DNA of 64,000 nucleotides, taken from contig CP019797.1 of assembly GCA_002951995.1 (NCBI GenBank), positions 1,286,501-1,350,500 on the forward strand, given 5' to 3'. This document shows positions 54,876-63,891 of this stretch, piece by piece. This DNA is from Stenotrophomonas acidaminiphila. GTDB lineage: Bacteria; Pseudomonadota; Gammaproteobacteria; Xanthomonadales; Xanthomonadaceae. Made by a program: the position numbers and the translations under genes. The notes beneath the pieces were generated by a model. It was not told where the DNA came from and did no database searches. It saw only the letters and a program-made list of their open reading frames with translations. Position 1 is the stretch's first letter; every line of letters starts with the position of its first letter.

Positions 54876-57095
54876 TTACAGCTTCCAGCGCAGGGTCAGG
54901 CGCACGTTGCGCGGCTCGCCCCAGTACACGCCGTCGTAGAAGCCGACGTTGTTGTAGTACTTCCTGTCCAGCAGGTTGCTGATGTTCAGTTGCGCGGAGA
55001 GGTTGTCGTTGAAGCGGTAGCTGGCGAAGGCGTTGAGCAGGAAGTACGCGTCCTGGGTGATCGGCGACCTGTAGGTCCTGCCGCTGGTCGCGTAGTCGGC
55101 GGCCGGGCGGTTGCTCATGCGCCAGATCGCGCTCTGCCAGGTCGCGCCGCCGCCCAGCGACAGCCGGCTCCAGGCGCCGTCGGGACGCCAGCTGGCATTG
55201 AGGCGGAAGGTGTCCACCGGCGTGGTGGTGTTCTGGCGCACGCCCTGCGGGTTGCGCACGGTGGTGTGGGCATAGCCGGCCGACAGGTTCCAGCGCTCGC
55301 CCAGGCGGCCCTGGGCTTCGACTTCCCAGCCCTTGACCCGGTTGCCCTTGCCGGTGGAACGGTAGGCGCTGGCGCCGTCGGGCAGCGAGCCTTCAGGCAC
55401 CGAATCGTCCAGCTCGGCGACGTTGTCCTTCGCGCCCTTGAACAGCGCGGCGGAGGCGTTCAGCAGGCCATCGAAGAATTCGCCCTTGAGGCCGGCCTCC
55501 CACATGTCGCCCACCACCGGCTTCAGATAACGGTTGTCCTTGTCGCGGTAGTTCTGCGGCTGGAAGATGTCGGTGTAGCTGGCATAGGCGCTGAAGTGCG
55601 CGCCGAGGTCATACACCAGGCCCGCGTACGGGGTCAGCGAATCGTCGGGCCGGTAGCCGCCGCGGCGGGTGCCGAGCAGCTTGCCGGCGCTGTCGCGGGT
55701 GTAGTTCCAACTGCGCGTCTCCCAGCTGCCGTAGCGCGCGCCCAGCACCGCCAGCAGCGGGTCGGCCAGCTGCAGGCGCGTGGCCAGGTAGGCGGCGCGT
55801 TGCTTCAGTTCGTCCTGCGCGGCCAGCCAGCCGGGGCGGGTGACGCGCAGCGGCGCGACGTTGCCGTCCCAGTGGCGCCAGTCGGCGACCTGGTCGTAGC
55901 CGTCGGGATAGGCGTAGTCGGTCGCCGGCACTTCGCCCCTGCGCAGCGACTGGCCGACGCCGACCACCAGTTCGTGTTCGCGCCCGAACAGGCGGAACGG
56001 GCCGCCGGCGTTGAGGTCCAGCACCTGCATGTCGCCGCGCTCGCCGAACACGCCCACGTAGGCCCGCACGCCGCTGCCGTCCGGGCGTGGATAGCCGGCG
56101 GCGCCGTACCAGACTTCGCCCTGCGTATCGCGCCTGGAGCGGGTATAGCTGGCCCTGGCCGACCAGTCGTGGCCCAGGCTCTGCTCCAGCCGCGCGAACG
56201 CGGTCTTCTCCACGATCGGCCACTGGCTCCAGCGCGCGGACAAGTTGGTTGAACGCGGCAGGTTGGCCGGCTGGCCGTCCACGCCCCAGTACGGCACCAC
56301 GCCCCAGGTCACGCCGGAGGTCTCCGGCGACTGGTATTCGTAGCCGGCCTCGAGCAGGGTGCTGCTGGTGAGGTCGGCCTGGACGATGCCGTAGAACACG
56401 TCCTTGTCCAGCCGGTACACGTCGCGGAACGAATCGCTCTGCTGCCTGGCCGCGACCATGCGCGCGCGGACGCGGCCGTCCAGCGCGAGCGGGCCGCCGA
56501 TGTCGGCCTCCAGGCGCTGGTTGCCCCAGCGCCCGGCCGTCACGCTGGCGCTCATCGCGAACTGGTCGGTGGGGCGTTTGCGCACGTAGTTGATGGTGCC
56601 CGACGGATCACCGGCGCCGGTGGTCAGGCCGGTGGCGCCGCGGACCACCTCGATGCGCTCGTAAAGGGCGCTGTCGTTGTTGGTCTTGATGTAGCCGCTG
56701 AAGGTGTTGAGCATGCCGTCGACCTGGAAGTTGCTGATGTTGTAGCCGCGCGAGACGTAGTTGATGCGCTCGCTGTCGGTCACCGAGACGTGCACGCCGG
56801 TCACCTGGCCCATCACGTCGGACATCGCGTGCAGGCCCATGTCGTCCAGCTGCTGGCGGGTCAGCACGGTGACCGACTGCGGGGTGTGGCGCAGCGACAG
56901 GTCGAGCCGGGTCGCGGTGCGCGCGTGCCGCACCGTGTACGCGTCGTCGGCTTCGGCCACGACCTTGACCGCATCGAGCGTGGTGGCGTCGCCCGGCGCG
57001 GTCTGGGCCAGTGCGGCGGGCGCGGACAGGGCGGCGCTCAGGGCGAGGGCCAGCAGCGTGGGCCGTGGCGGCGGGAGCAAGCGTGGGGACTGCAT
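54876..57095 (-). CDS. TonB-dependent siderophore receptor (FhuE/FoxA-like)
   Basis: The 739-residue product has a Sec signal peptide (cleavage at ALAQ), a plug domain (LRHTPQSVTVLTRQQLDDMGL, YVSRGYNISNFQVDGM, YERIEVVRGATGLTTGAGDPSGTINYVRKRP) and a 22-strand barrel with YASYTDIFQPQ, KGWEVEAQGRL, SAGYAHTT and the ending NVRLTLRWKL. This is the FhuE/FpvA/FoxA siderophore receptor type. No extra N-terminal signalling domain is present, so it does not signal to an ECF sigma. It heads an operon with DUF3649, PepSY and DUF3325 genes and has a likely Fur box upstream. The exact siderophore is unknown. Confidence 0.93.
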   Translation of the reverse strand: MQSPRLLPPPRPTLLALALSAALSAPAALAQTAPGDATTLDAVKVVAEADDAYTVRHARTATRLDLSLRHTPQSVTVLTRQQLDDMGLHAMSDVMGQVTGVHVSVTDSERINYVSRGYNISNFQVDGMLNTFSGYIKTNNDSALYERIEVVRGATGLTTGAGDPSGTINYVRKRPTDQFAMSASVTAGRWGNQRLEADIGGPLALDGRVRARMVAARQQSDSFRDVYRLDKDVFYGIVQADLTSSTLLEAGYEYQSPETSGVTWGVVPYWGVDGQPANLPRSTNLSARWSQWPIVEKTAFARLEQSLGHDWSARASYTRSRRDTQGEVWYGAAGYPRPDGSGVRAYVGVFGERGDMQVLDLNAGGPFRLFGREHELVVGVGQSLRRGEVPATDYAYPDGYDQVADWRHWDGNVAPLRVTRPGWLAAQDELKQRAAYLATRLQLADPLLAVLGARYGSWETRSWNYTRDSAGKLLGTRRGGYRPDDSLTPYAGLVYDLGAHFSAYASYTDIFQPQNYRDKDNRYLKPVVGDMWEAGLKGEFFDGLLNASAALFKGAKDNVAELDDSVPEGSLPDGASAYRSTGKGNRVKGWEVEAQGRLGERWNLSAGYAHTTVRNPQGVRQNTTTPVDTFRLNASWRPDGAWSRLSLGGGATWQSAIWRMSNRPAADYATSGRTYRSPITQDAYFLLNAFASYRFNDNLSAQLNISNLLDRKYYNNVGFYDGVYWGEPRNVRLTLRWKL

Positions 57096-57403
57096 CGTGG
57101 ATTCCTGGTGGGCGGTGGGAAGGCCGACCCGCGGAATCGCCCATGGCAGCGCGCCACGCCCCGCGTGACCGTGCGCTGCACGTCGCCTCTCCCGTAGCCG
57201 GCCCACATGCACGGCACGACGCAGGAAGCGTCGCGCCGCATCGGTTTGGTTGGGGGTACACGGGGCGGGCGGCGGGGGATGCGATGCATCGCGCCGCGCA
57301 GGGCTGGGCGTACTGCCTACGTATTAACGATAACCATTCTCAATAAATCGGGCAAGCGGTTGCACGCTGGGGTCGGGCACGGGCGCAGCGGCTCGGGCCG
57401 CGA
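57096..57403. other. 308-base region upstream of the siderophore operon
   Basis: It holds a Fur-like box (57326-57344) and about 230 bases of leader up to the receptor start. The convergent-side 60 bases lead to the DUF445 stop. No other gene or repeat was seen. Confidence 0.5.
57326..57344 (-). promoter_or_regulatory. Fur box
   Basis: AACGATAACCATTCTCAAT contains GATAAC and ATTCTC in inverted arrangement and matches the 19-base Fur consensus (GATAATGATAATCATTATC) in most core positions. It is the only strongly AT-rich patch in the area, 231 bases upstream of the receptor start, and suggests iron repression of the operon. Confidence 0.65.
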
Positions 57404-58687
57404 TCAGAAGCGCAGCCAGACGGTCAGCGCATGCAGCAGCAGGCCGATCAGGCCGCCGACCAGGGTGCCGTTGAAGCGGATGTACTGCAGGTCGCGGCCC
57501 ACGCTCAGTTCCAGTTGCTCGACCAGCTTGCGCTCGTCCCAGGCCTTGAGCGTCTGCGCGATGTGCGTGGTCACGCCGCTGCGCAGCCGCGTGGTGAGCC
57601 GCTCGGCGCCGGCCAGCATGTGCTGGTTGAGCGCGTCGCGCAGCGCCGGGTCGTGGCCGATGCTGGCGCCGAGCTTGCCGAGGTTGCGTTCCAGGTGCGC
57701 GGCCAGCACCGACTCCTCGCGCGACAGGTCATCGCGCAGCTGCTGGTGGATGCGCTGCCACAGGCCCTGCACGTAATCCTGCACGGCCGGGTGGTCGATC
57801 AGCTGCTGCTTGAGCGCGTCCACCCGCGCGGCCAGCGCGGGGTCCTCGCGCAGCCGCTGCAGGTAGCCGCCCAGCCAGCGTGCGTAGTCCTGGCGCAGCG
57901 GATGCCCGGGTTCGGACAGGATCGCCTGCAATTCGTCCAGCCCGGCGCGGGCCATGCGCCCGGCGAGCGAATCGCCGATCTCGTCGATCGGCTTGACCCA
58001 GTCCACGGTGCTGGCCAGCTTCGGCCATTCCTTGCGGATGTAGCGCACGATCAGCGCCGAGGCACGCTGGCGCACGGTCTCGCTGTCGAGCCAGCCGGCA
58101 ATGCGGGTCAGGCCCTCGTCCAGCACCCGCTGGTGGCGGTCGTCGGCGGTCAGCAGGCCGAGCAGGTCGCCGGCGGTGGCCGCGGCGTTCCACTGCCGCA
58201 GCTGTTCGACCACGAAGCCCTGGATGGCCCGGCGCACGGCCGATTCGTCCAGCAGGTCCAGTGCCTGCAGCGCCCAGCCGCGGGCCATGCCGGCCAGCAT
58301 CCGCGCCTGCGGCGGCTGCGCCAGCCATTGGCCCAGGCGGGTGGCCGGGTCGAACACCCTGAGCTTGGCCAGCAGGGCCTCGGGCTCGAGGAAGTGGTCG
58401 CGCACGAACAGCGCCAGGCTGTCGGCGATGCGCGCCTTGCTGCGCGGAATGATGGCGGTATGCGGGATGGGCAGGTTCAGCGGGCGCCGGAACAGCGCCA
58501 CCACCGCGAACCAGTCGGCCAATGCGCCGACCATGGCCGCCTCGCAGAACGCGCCCACCCACGCCCAGGCGCCGTGTTCGCCGTTGAGGTGGCTGAGCAC
58601 GAAGCCGGCCAGCATCGCCAGCAGCATCGCCAGCGCGTACAGCTTGAGCCGGCGCAACTGGGCGCGGCGCGGATCGGCCGGCGCCAC
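57404..58687 (-). CDS. DUF445 family membrane protein
   Basis: The 427-residue product (GTG 58687, two bases after the preceding stop; ATG 58627 is an alternative) has an N-terminal membrane hairpin (LYALAMLLAMLAGFVLSHL, WAWVGAFCEAAMVGALADWFAVVALFRRPLNLPIPHTAIIPRSKARIADSLALFVRDHFL), long helices and a C-terminal membrane segment (FNGTLVGGLIGLLLHALTVW). The conserved GALADWFAVVALFRRPL identifies DUF445 (YjiN-type). Function unknown. It is probably cotranscribed with the DUF5671 gene. Confidence 0.85.
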   Translation of the reverse strand: MAPADPRRAQLRRLKLYALAMLLAMLAGFVLSHLNGEHGAWAWVGAFCEAAMVGALADWFAVVALFRRPLNLPIPHTAIIPRSKARIADSLALFVRDHFLEPEALLAKLRVFDPATRLGQWLAQPPQARMLAGMARGWALQALDLLDESAVRRAIQGFVVEQLRQWNAAATAGDLLGLLTADDRHQRVLDEGLTRIAGWLDSETVRQRASALIVRYIRKEWPKLASTVDWVKPIDEIGDSLAGRMARAGLDELQAILSEPGHPLRQDYARWLGGYLQRLREDPALAARVDALKQQLIDHPAVQDYVQGLWQRIHQQLRDDLSREESVLAAHLERNLGKLGASIGHDPALRDALNQHMLAGAERLTTRLRSGVTTHIAQTLKAWDERKLVEQLELSVGRDLQYIRFNGTLVGGLIGLLLHALTVWLRF

Positions 58688-58689
58688 GC

Positions 58690-59763
58690 TCAATCCTTGT
58701 CGCCCGCGCTGCGGCGGAAGCAGTGCGCGCCGGCCGGGTGCGCCCATTGCCCGGCCTGCGGCAGGCGCCAGCGCGCGCGGCGCTGGCCGCTGTCGGTGGC
58801 GAAGTCCGCGCACAGCTCGTAGTGGCTGTCGTCGATGCGGCGGTAGCGGTAATCCGCGCCGCCGGCCGGATCGCGCCGCGGCAGGTTGACGCCCGGCTGT
58901 GCGGCCAGCGCATCCATGTCCGGCGGCAGCGCGTCGTGTTCGCCGCGCCATGCGGCGATGGCCGACTCCAGGGTCTGCAGATCGCCGATGCGGGCTTCGT
59001 CCAGCCGCAGCTGCCGCTGCTGCATCGGCGAATCCATGGTCCATACGCCGGCAGCGACCGCCAGGACCGTGGCGATGCCGGTCGCCCACAGCACGCCGCG
59101 ACCGGAGCCGGCGTGGCCGCCGTCGGCGACTTCCTCGCGGCGCAGGTCGCGCAGGTAGTGGCCGAATACGGTACCGGCGATCGCCGCCACCACCGCGACC
59201 TTGAGCACGAAGCGCAGGCTCAGTTCGCCGCCGAGCAGGTTGAACACCAGCGTGGTCAGGTCGCCGATGAGCACGCTGGCGGCGACGAACAGGGTCAGGT
59301 AGGTCAGCCAGCGGCGGACCGGCGACAGCCGCTTGATCGGATTGCGCGCCACGTCGTGGGCAAGGTGGCGGGCGAGCAGGGCGAACACCGGGAAGGCGAT
59401 GACCAGCGCCGAGATCGACCAGCGGATCGAACCGGTCAGCCGCGCCACCTGCCACTGCGCGTCGGCCGGGTCGGGCAGGGCGTGCTCGAGCAGCGCGAAC
59501 AGCAGGCTGCCCAGGTTCCAGGCGAAGAAATACAGGGTGCTGAACAGCACCAGGTAGAGGAACGCTTCGCGCGCCGACAGCGAAGCGCGCGGGCGCGGCA
59601 CCGGCAGCGCGAAGTCCACCTCGGCCCAGCCGTCGAGCACGCCGCGTATCTGTTCGGCGCTCCAGCCGGCGGCGAGCAGCGCCTGCCGCACCTGTTCGCG
59701 TTCATGGCCGCGCATCAAGGCGTCGCGGACGAACTGTTCCAGTTCCGGGGATGCCGAGGCCAT
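58690..59763 (-). CDS. DUF5671-domain membrane protein
   Basis: The 357-residue product starts with a small helical UBA-like or DUF-type region (ELEQFVRDALMRGHEREQVRQALLAAGWSAEQI). The DUF5671 membrane block follows with about four or five segments (REAFLYLVLFSTLYFFAWNLGSLLF, WSISALVIAFPVFALLAR, WLTYLTLFVAASVLIGDLTTLVF), then a last membrane segment and a C-terminal soluble part of 100 residues. ATG 59763 has AGGAG six bases upstream. The role is unknown. Confidence 0.82.
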   Translation of the reverse strand: MASASPELEQFVRDALMRGHEREQVRQALLAAGWSAEQIRGVLDGWAEVDFALPVPRPRASLSAREAFLYLVLFSTLYFFAWNLGSLLFALLEHALPDPADAQWQVARLTGSIRWSISALVIAFPVFALLARHLAHDVARNPIKRLSPVRRWLTYLTLFVAASVLIGDLTTLVFNLLGGELSLRFVLKVAVVAAIAGTVFGHYLRDLRREEVADGGHAGSGRGVLWATGIATVLAVAAGVWTMDSPMQQRQLRLDEARIGDLQTLESAIAAWRGEHDALPPDMDALAAQPGVNLPRRDPAGGADYRYRRIDDSHYELCADFATDSGQRRARWRLPQAGQWAHPAGAHCFRRSAGDKD

Positions 59764-59899
59764 GGCCGACTCCTGTGGGGACGGGCGCATGGTGACCGCC
59801 GCGCCGGTCGTCTTGCAATCGCGCGGGGTCGTGCGCGCAGGACCGGCGCGCGCCGCCTGCGCCCTGGCGGCAGTGCGCGGTGCGCCGGGACGCGGCCGG

Positions 59900-60784
59900 T
59901 CAGGCCTCCGCGGCGTCCGCCGGCGCGGCACCGGCCAGGCGCGCGCGCAGTGCCTCGAGCTCCATGCGCAGCGCCTGGTTCTCGGCCGTCAGCGAGGCCA
60001 CGCGCTGGCGCAGCGCTTCCACTTCGCCGGCGTCGCCACTGGCCTGCGCGGGCAGGTCCTGTGGCGGCTGCGCGGCGTCCTCCGCCGCCGCCGGCCGCGG
60101 CTTGCGGCGCGACTCGCGCACCCGCCGCGCGGCTTCCTTCAGCTGGCTCTTGCCGCCCTGCGCGGCCAAGCGCTGTTCCTCCTCCGGCAGGCTGGCGACC
60201 ACCGCCGCGGCGCTGAGCGAGATCTCGCCGGCCTTCACCGCCTCGATCACCTCCTGCGCGGCCTGCGCGCTGATCTTCTCGATCAGCGTCACCTGGCTGG
60301 CGCTGAGCTTGGCTTCGCGGGCGAGTTCGGCCCTGGACAGCTTCGGCGCCGGCTCCCACGGCGGCAGGTCGGCATCGGCCGGGCCGTCGGTGGCCGCCGC
60401 CAGCGGCGCCTCGCCCTCGCTCTCGCGGCGCAGCTGTTCCTGCTCGGCGCGGTGCCGGGCCTCGACGATCGCGCGCTTGCGCAGGGCCAGCACGCCGCGC
60501 TGGAAATCGGACACGCTGCGCCGCCCCAGGTGCTGCTCGATCATCCACAGGTGCACGTCCTGCATCGACTGGAAACGGGTGTTCTGCACCGTCTGGAACG
60601 GGATGCCGTGCTTGCGGCAGATGCCGTAGCGGTTGTGGCCGTCGACCAGCACGTTGCCCCACAGCACCAGCGCGTCGCGGCAGCCCTCGGCCAGCAGGCT
60701 GCGCTCCAGCGCGTCATGCTCGTCCGCGGTCAGCGGATCGATGTAGGCCTTGAGTTCTTCGTTGACGATGATGTCCATGCGCAT
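59900..60784 (-). CDS. orphan ParB-like nuclease/DNA-binding protein
   Basis: The product is about 294 residues (starts at 60784 or 60778). The N-terminal ParB/Srx-like domain has IVNEELKAYIDPLTADEHDALERSLLAEGCRDALVLWGNVLVDGHNRYGICRKHGIPF (DGHNRY motif), followed by helix-turn-helix-like regions (LSRAELAREAKLSASQVTLIEKI), a linker rich in Ala/Glu/Arg and a C-terminal coiled coil (GEVEALRQRVASLTAENQALRMELEALRARL). No ParA gene is adjacent, so this is not the chromosomal partition gene. DUF1304 is divergent, 114 bases away. Its role is unknown. Confidence 0.78.
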   Translation of the reverse strand: MRMDIIVNEELKAYIDPLTADEHDALERSLLAEGCRDALVLWGNVLVDGHNRYGICRKHGIPFQTVQNTRFQSMQDVHLWMIEQHLGRRSVSDFQRGVLALRKRAIVEARHRAEQEQLRRESEGEAPLAAATDGPADADLPPWEPAPKLSRAELAREAKLSASQVTLIEKISAQAAQEVIEAVKAGEISLSAAAVVASLPEEEQRLAAQGGKSQLKEAARRVRESRRKPRPAAAEDAAQPPQDLPAQASGDAGEVEALRQRVASLTAENQALRMELEALRARLAGAAPADAAEA

Positions 60785-60898
60785 GCCGGTGGAACAGGGG
60801 GCGGCATTGTAAGTGAGGCCGGGGACGCCGCGGCCACCGTGCTTGCCGGCCTGCGGCAAGTCGCGCATGCTCGCCTGCCGCGACTGGACGAGGCGGTC

Positions 60899-61258
60899 AT
60901 GCTCCTCATTGCCGATATCGCGACCGCCCTGGTCGCGCTGATCCATGCCGGCATCCTTGTGCTGGAGATGTTCCTGTGGACGCGGCCGGCGGGGCGCAGG
61001 GCCTTTGGCCTGAGCCGTGAATTCGCCGAACAGACGCGGGTGCTGGCGGCGAACCAGGGGCTCTACAACGGCTTCCTGGCCGCCGGCCTGGTCTATGCCC
61101 TGGCGCTGGGCGCGGCCGGATACGGCGTGCGCACGTTCTTCCTGTCCTGCGTGCTGGTGGCCGGCCTGTATGGCGCCGCCACCGCCAGCCGCGCCATCCT
61201 GTTCGTGCAGGCGCTGCCGGCCGCCGTCGCGCTGGCGCTGGTGCTGGCGGCCCGCTAG
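60899..61258 (+). CDS. DUF1304 small membrane protein
   Basis: The 119-residue protein has four hydrophobic segments and the DUF1304 pattern HAGILVLEMFLWTRPAGRRAFGL, ANQGLYNGFLAAGLVYALALG and FVQALPAAVALALVLAAR. Function unknown. Its TAG stop (61256-61258) lies in the six-base IS target duplication, so the insertion of IS copy 2 did not change the protein. Confidence 0.85.
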   Translation: MLLIADIATALVALIHAGILVLEMFLWTRPAGRRAFGLSREFAEQTRVLAANQGLYNGFLAAGLVYALALGAAGYGVRTFFLSCVLVAGLYGAATASRAILFVQALPAAVALALVLAAR

Positions 61259-62199
61259 TTGTGTAAACCCAGCACGTTGTTCAGGGGTATGCGGGAGATG
61301 GGTGGTTTGTAGCCGAGGCTTGCATGAGGGCGGTGCCAGTTGTAGTGATGCAGCCAGTCATGGAGGGCGCCAGCCCGCTGCCCGGAGTTGTCATAGGCGC
61401 GGGCATAGGCCCACTCGCGCAGGCTGGTCTGGACCAGGCGTTCGGCCTTGCCGTTGGTGCGCGGGGTGTAGGGACGCGTGCGCAGGTGGCGCATGCCAAG
61501 GCGACGGAGCAGGCGCTGGAAACGGCGCGACCTGTAGCAGGTGCCGTTGTCGGTCAACACCCGCTCGAAGCACACGCCCAGGCTGCGGTAGTAGCGCACC
61601 GTGCGGATAAGGGCCTTGCAGGCGCTGGTCCCGCGCTCGTCCGGCTCGATGGAGGCGAAGGCCACGCGCGAGTGATCGTCGATGGCCAGATGGACGTATT
61701 CCCAGCCAATGCCCCTGTGTCGATGCGAGCGGTCACCGGTCACACGGTGGCCCGGGGAACCGATCCGCCCCAGCTTCTTGATGTCCAGATGCAGCAGTTG
61801 GCCGGGCCGGGCGTGTTCATAGCGGTTCTCCGGCAGCGCCGGCTCCAGTTCGGCCAAGCGGTGCAGTCCGGCACGGCGCAGCAACCGGGCGATGGTGCTT
61901 GGCGCCACGGACAGCCGCTGGGCGATCTGGCGATAGGTCTGGCGTGAGCGTCGCAGTTCCAGCATCTGCGCTGCGATGGTTGACGGTGTGGCATGGGGGC
62001 AGGCATGCGGCCGGGAGCTGCGGTCGGCCAAGCCAGCAGGACCCTCTTCCCGGTACCGCTTCAGCCACTTGTAGGCCGTGCGCACGCTCACGCCAGCTGC
62101 ATGGGCGGCCTCCGCGATGCGCAGGCCCTGCACGAGGATGCGGTCCACAAGCAGGGCTCGACCGCGAGGCGTCAAACGGGCATGTTTATGCAGGTTCAT
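61255..62199 (-). CDS. IS481-family transposase, copy 2 (intact)
   Basis: The 314-residue product is the intact version: N-terminal HTH (VRTAYKWLKRYREEG), second HTH (YRQIAQRLSVAPSTIARLLRRAG), and the catalytic Asp (LLHLDIKKLG), Asp (VLTDNGTCY) and Glu (RTNGKAERL). The ATG at 62199 has AGGAG ahead of it. The last codons read CAC A then AC TAG, the final five bases of which come from the duplicated target, so the stop codon is supplied by host DNA. It faces the DUF1304 stop codon. Confidence 0.93.
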   Translation of the reverse strand: MNLHKHARLTPRGRALLVDRILVQGLRIAEAAHAAGVSVRTAYKWLKRYREEGPAGLADRSSRPHACPHATPSTIAAQMLELRRSRQTYRQIAQRLSVAPSTIARLLRRAGLHRLAELEPALPENRYEHARPGQLLHLDIKKLGRIGSPGHRVTGDRSHRHRGIGWEYVHLAIDDHSRVAFASIEPDERGTSACKALIRTVRYYRSLGVCFERVLTDNGTCYRSRRFQRLLRRLGMRHLRTRPYTPRTNGKAERLVQTSLREWAYARAYDNSGQRAGALHDWLHHYNWHRPHASLGYKPPISRIPLNNVLGLHN

Positions 62200-62281
62200 C
62201 CGGGGCTCCTGGGGCTGGGTTGGTGTCGTAACCCCCATCTTCCAGCGATGCCCCGGATGAACAACCTACTGAGAGATCACA
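61260..62281 (-). mobile_element. IS481-family insertion sequence, copy 2 (1022 bp)
   Basis: It carries the same ends as copy 1 (TGTGTAAACCC on the left and GATCACA on the right, in reverse orientation) and is flanked by the direct repeat GCTAGT (61254-61259 and 62282-62287). It is one base longer than copy 1 because the C lost there is present here, which makes this the reference copy. Confidence 0.95.
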
Positions 62282-62331
62282 GCTAGTCCACGCCGCACGC
62301 AGCCGCTCCCCCGAAACGCAACGCGCCGCTC

Positions 62332-62688
62332 ATGATTCCCCTGTTTCTGAAATCCCTCCTGGGCGCGCTGGCGGTACTGGCCATCGCGCTGCTGGCCAGG
62401 TCGAAGAGCTTCTTCATCGCCGGCCTGGTGCCGCTGTTCCCGACGTTCGCGCTGATCGCGCACTACATCGTCGGCAGCCAGCGCACCGGTGCCGACCTGC
62501 AGAAGACCGCCCTGTTCGGGCTGTGGTCGCTGTTTCCCTATGCCGGCTACCTGGTGGCGGTCTACTTCGGCAGCGTGCGCTGGCCGCTGGCGGTCACGCT
62601 GGGCGTGGCCACCGCGGCCTGGGTGCTCCTGGCGCTGGCGATGATCGTGTTGTGGGCGCGGCTGCATCCGGCGGTGGCCGGCGCCTGA
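62332..62688 (+). CDS. glpM: GlpM-family membrane protein
   Basis: The 118-residue protein has four hydrophobic segments and GlpM features ([66 protein letters not shown]). GlpM was first described with alginate and glycerol metabolism genes in Pseudomonas; its function is unclear. It begins 45 bases after the IS copy 2 target repeat, so the IS may have separated it from a promoter. Confidence 0.85.
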   Translation: MIPLFLKSLLGALAVLAIALLARSKSFFIAGLVPLFPTFALIAHYIVGSQRTGADLQKTALFGLWSLFPYAGYLVAVYFGSVRWPLAVTLGVATAAWVLLALAMIVLWARLHPAVAGA

Positions 62689-62865
62689 GCCGCCCGCTGC
62701 CGTGCGTGGTCGCCGTGTCCGCAGAGCCGGTCGCCGCGGCGGGCGACGGCGCGCGCTGGCCGCTGGCGGTACCTGCCGGCGCGGGAGTGCCCGCGCGATC
62801 TGGTTGGGGTTGAAACCAACGTGCGCGGCATCGGACGGACAGGGCCGCGTGCCCGGCTTCACGAT

Positions 62866-62871
62866 TAGAAT
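62866..62871 (+). promoter_or_regulatory. -10-like TAGAAT before dapA
   Basis: TAGAAT lies 38 bases ahead of the dapA start and matches 5/6 bases of the -10 consensus; the -35 is not clear. The same hexamer precedes the genes at 45627 and 47080. Confidence 0.4.
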
Positions 62872-62908
62872 CGACGCTTCCTTCTCCCCGACGCCCCCGG
62901 ATACCGCG

Positions 62909-63808
62909 ATGACCTCCTCCCACGTCCCCCTGCGCGGCAGCATCGTCGCGCTCGTCACGCCCATGCACGAAGACGGCAGCGTGGATTACCCGGCGCTGCG
63001 CCGGCTGGTGGACTGGCACGTGGCCGAGGGCACCGACTGCATCGGCGTGGTCGGCACCACCGGCGAGTCGCCGACGGTCACCGTGGAAGAGCATTGCGAG
63101 ATCATCCGCGTGGCGGTGGAGCAGGCGGCCGGGCGGGTGCCGGTGATGGCCGGCTGCGGCGGCAATTCCACCGCCGAGGCCATCGCGCTGGCGCAGTACG
63201 CGCGCCAGGTCGGCGCCGACAGCCAGCTGCAGGTGGTGCCGTACTACAACAAGCCGGGGCAGGAAGGGCAGTACCGCCATTTCCGTGCCATCGCCGAGGC
63301 CACCGGTGACCTGCCGATCGTGCTCTACAACGTGCCCGGCCGCAGTGTCGCCGACCTGCAGCACGACACCGTGCTGCGGCTGGCGCAGGTGCCGGGGGTG
63401 ATCGGCATCAAGGAAGCCACCGGCAACCTGGAGCGCGCGCAGTGGCTGATCCGCGACGTGCCGGACGGGTTCGCGGTGTACTCCGGCGACGATGCCACCG
63501 CGGTGGCGCTGATGCTGTGCGGTGGGCATGGCAACGTGAGCGTGACCGCCAACGTGGCGCCACGGCTGATGCACGAGCTCTGCGTGGCCGCGCTGGCCGG
63601 GCAGGTGCCGGCGGCGATGGCGATCCAGCGGCGGCTGCTGCCGCTGCACCGGCAGCTGTTCGTCGAGGCCAACCCGATCCCGGTGAAGTGGGCGATGCAG
63701 CGGCTGGGCCTGTGCGGCGGCACCCTGCGCCTGCCGATGACCGAACTGGAGTCGGGCAACCAGCCGCGGGTGGAAGCGGCGCTGCGCGAGGCCGGCTTGC
63801 TGGCCTGA
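62909..63808 (+). CDS. dapA: 4-hydroxy-tetrahydrodipicolinate synthase
   Basis: The 299-residue product has the DapA active site: Thr50/Thr51 in GTTGES, Tyr113 ([10 protein letters not shown]), Tyr140 (VLYNVPGR), Arg145 and the Schiff-base Lys168 (IGIKEATGN). It condenses pyruvate with aspartate semialdehyde, the first committed step of lysine and meso-diaminopimelate synthesis. ATG 62909 is the family start ([17 protein letters not shown]). Confidence 0.94.
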   Translation: MTSSHVPLRGSIVALVTPMHEDGSVDYPALRRLVDWHVAEGTDCIGVVGTTGESPTVTVEEHCEIIRVAVEQAAGRVPVMAGCGGNSTAEAIALAQYARQVGADSQLQVVPYYNKPGQEGQYRHFRAIAEATGDLPIVLYNVPGRSVADLQHDTVLRLAQVPGVIGIKEATGNLERAQWLIRDVPDGFAVYSGDDATAVALMLCGGHGNVSVTANVAPRLMHELCVAALAGQVPAAMAIQRRLLPLHRQLFVEANPIPVKWAMQRLGLCGGTLRLPMTELESGNQPRVEAALREAGLLA

Positions 63809-63822
63809 CGCGATCCACGCAC

Positions 63823-63855
63823 GCCGCGGGCCCGTGGCCTGGGCCGGCCCGCGGC
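63823..63855. terminator. GC hairpin between convergent dapA and PepSY genes
   Basis: GCCGCGGGC at 63823-63831 pairs with GCCCGCGGC at 63847-63855 across a 15-base loop, between two convergent stop codons. No T-run is present. Confidence 0.35.
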
Positions 63856-63891
63856 GGCCACCGCTGCGTCATGCGCCCGGCATGGCGGCGG

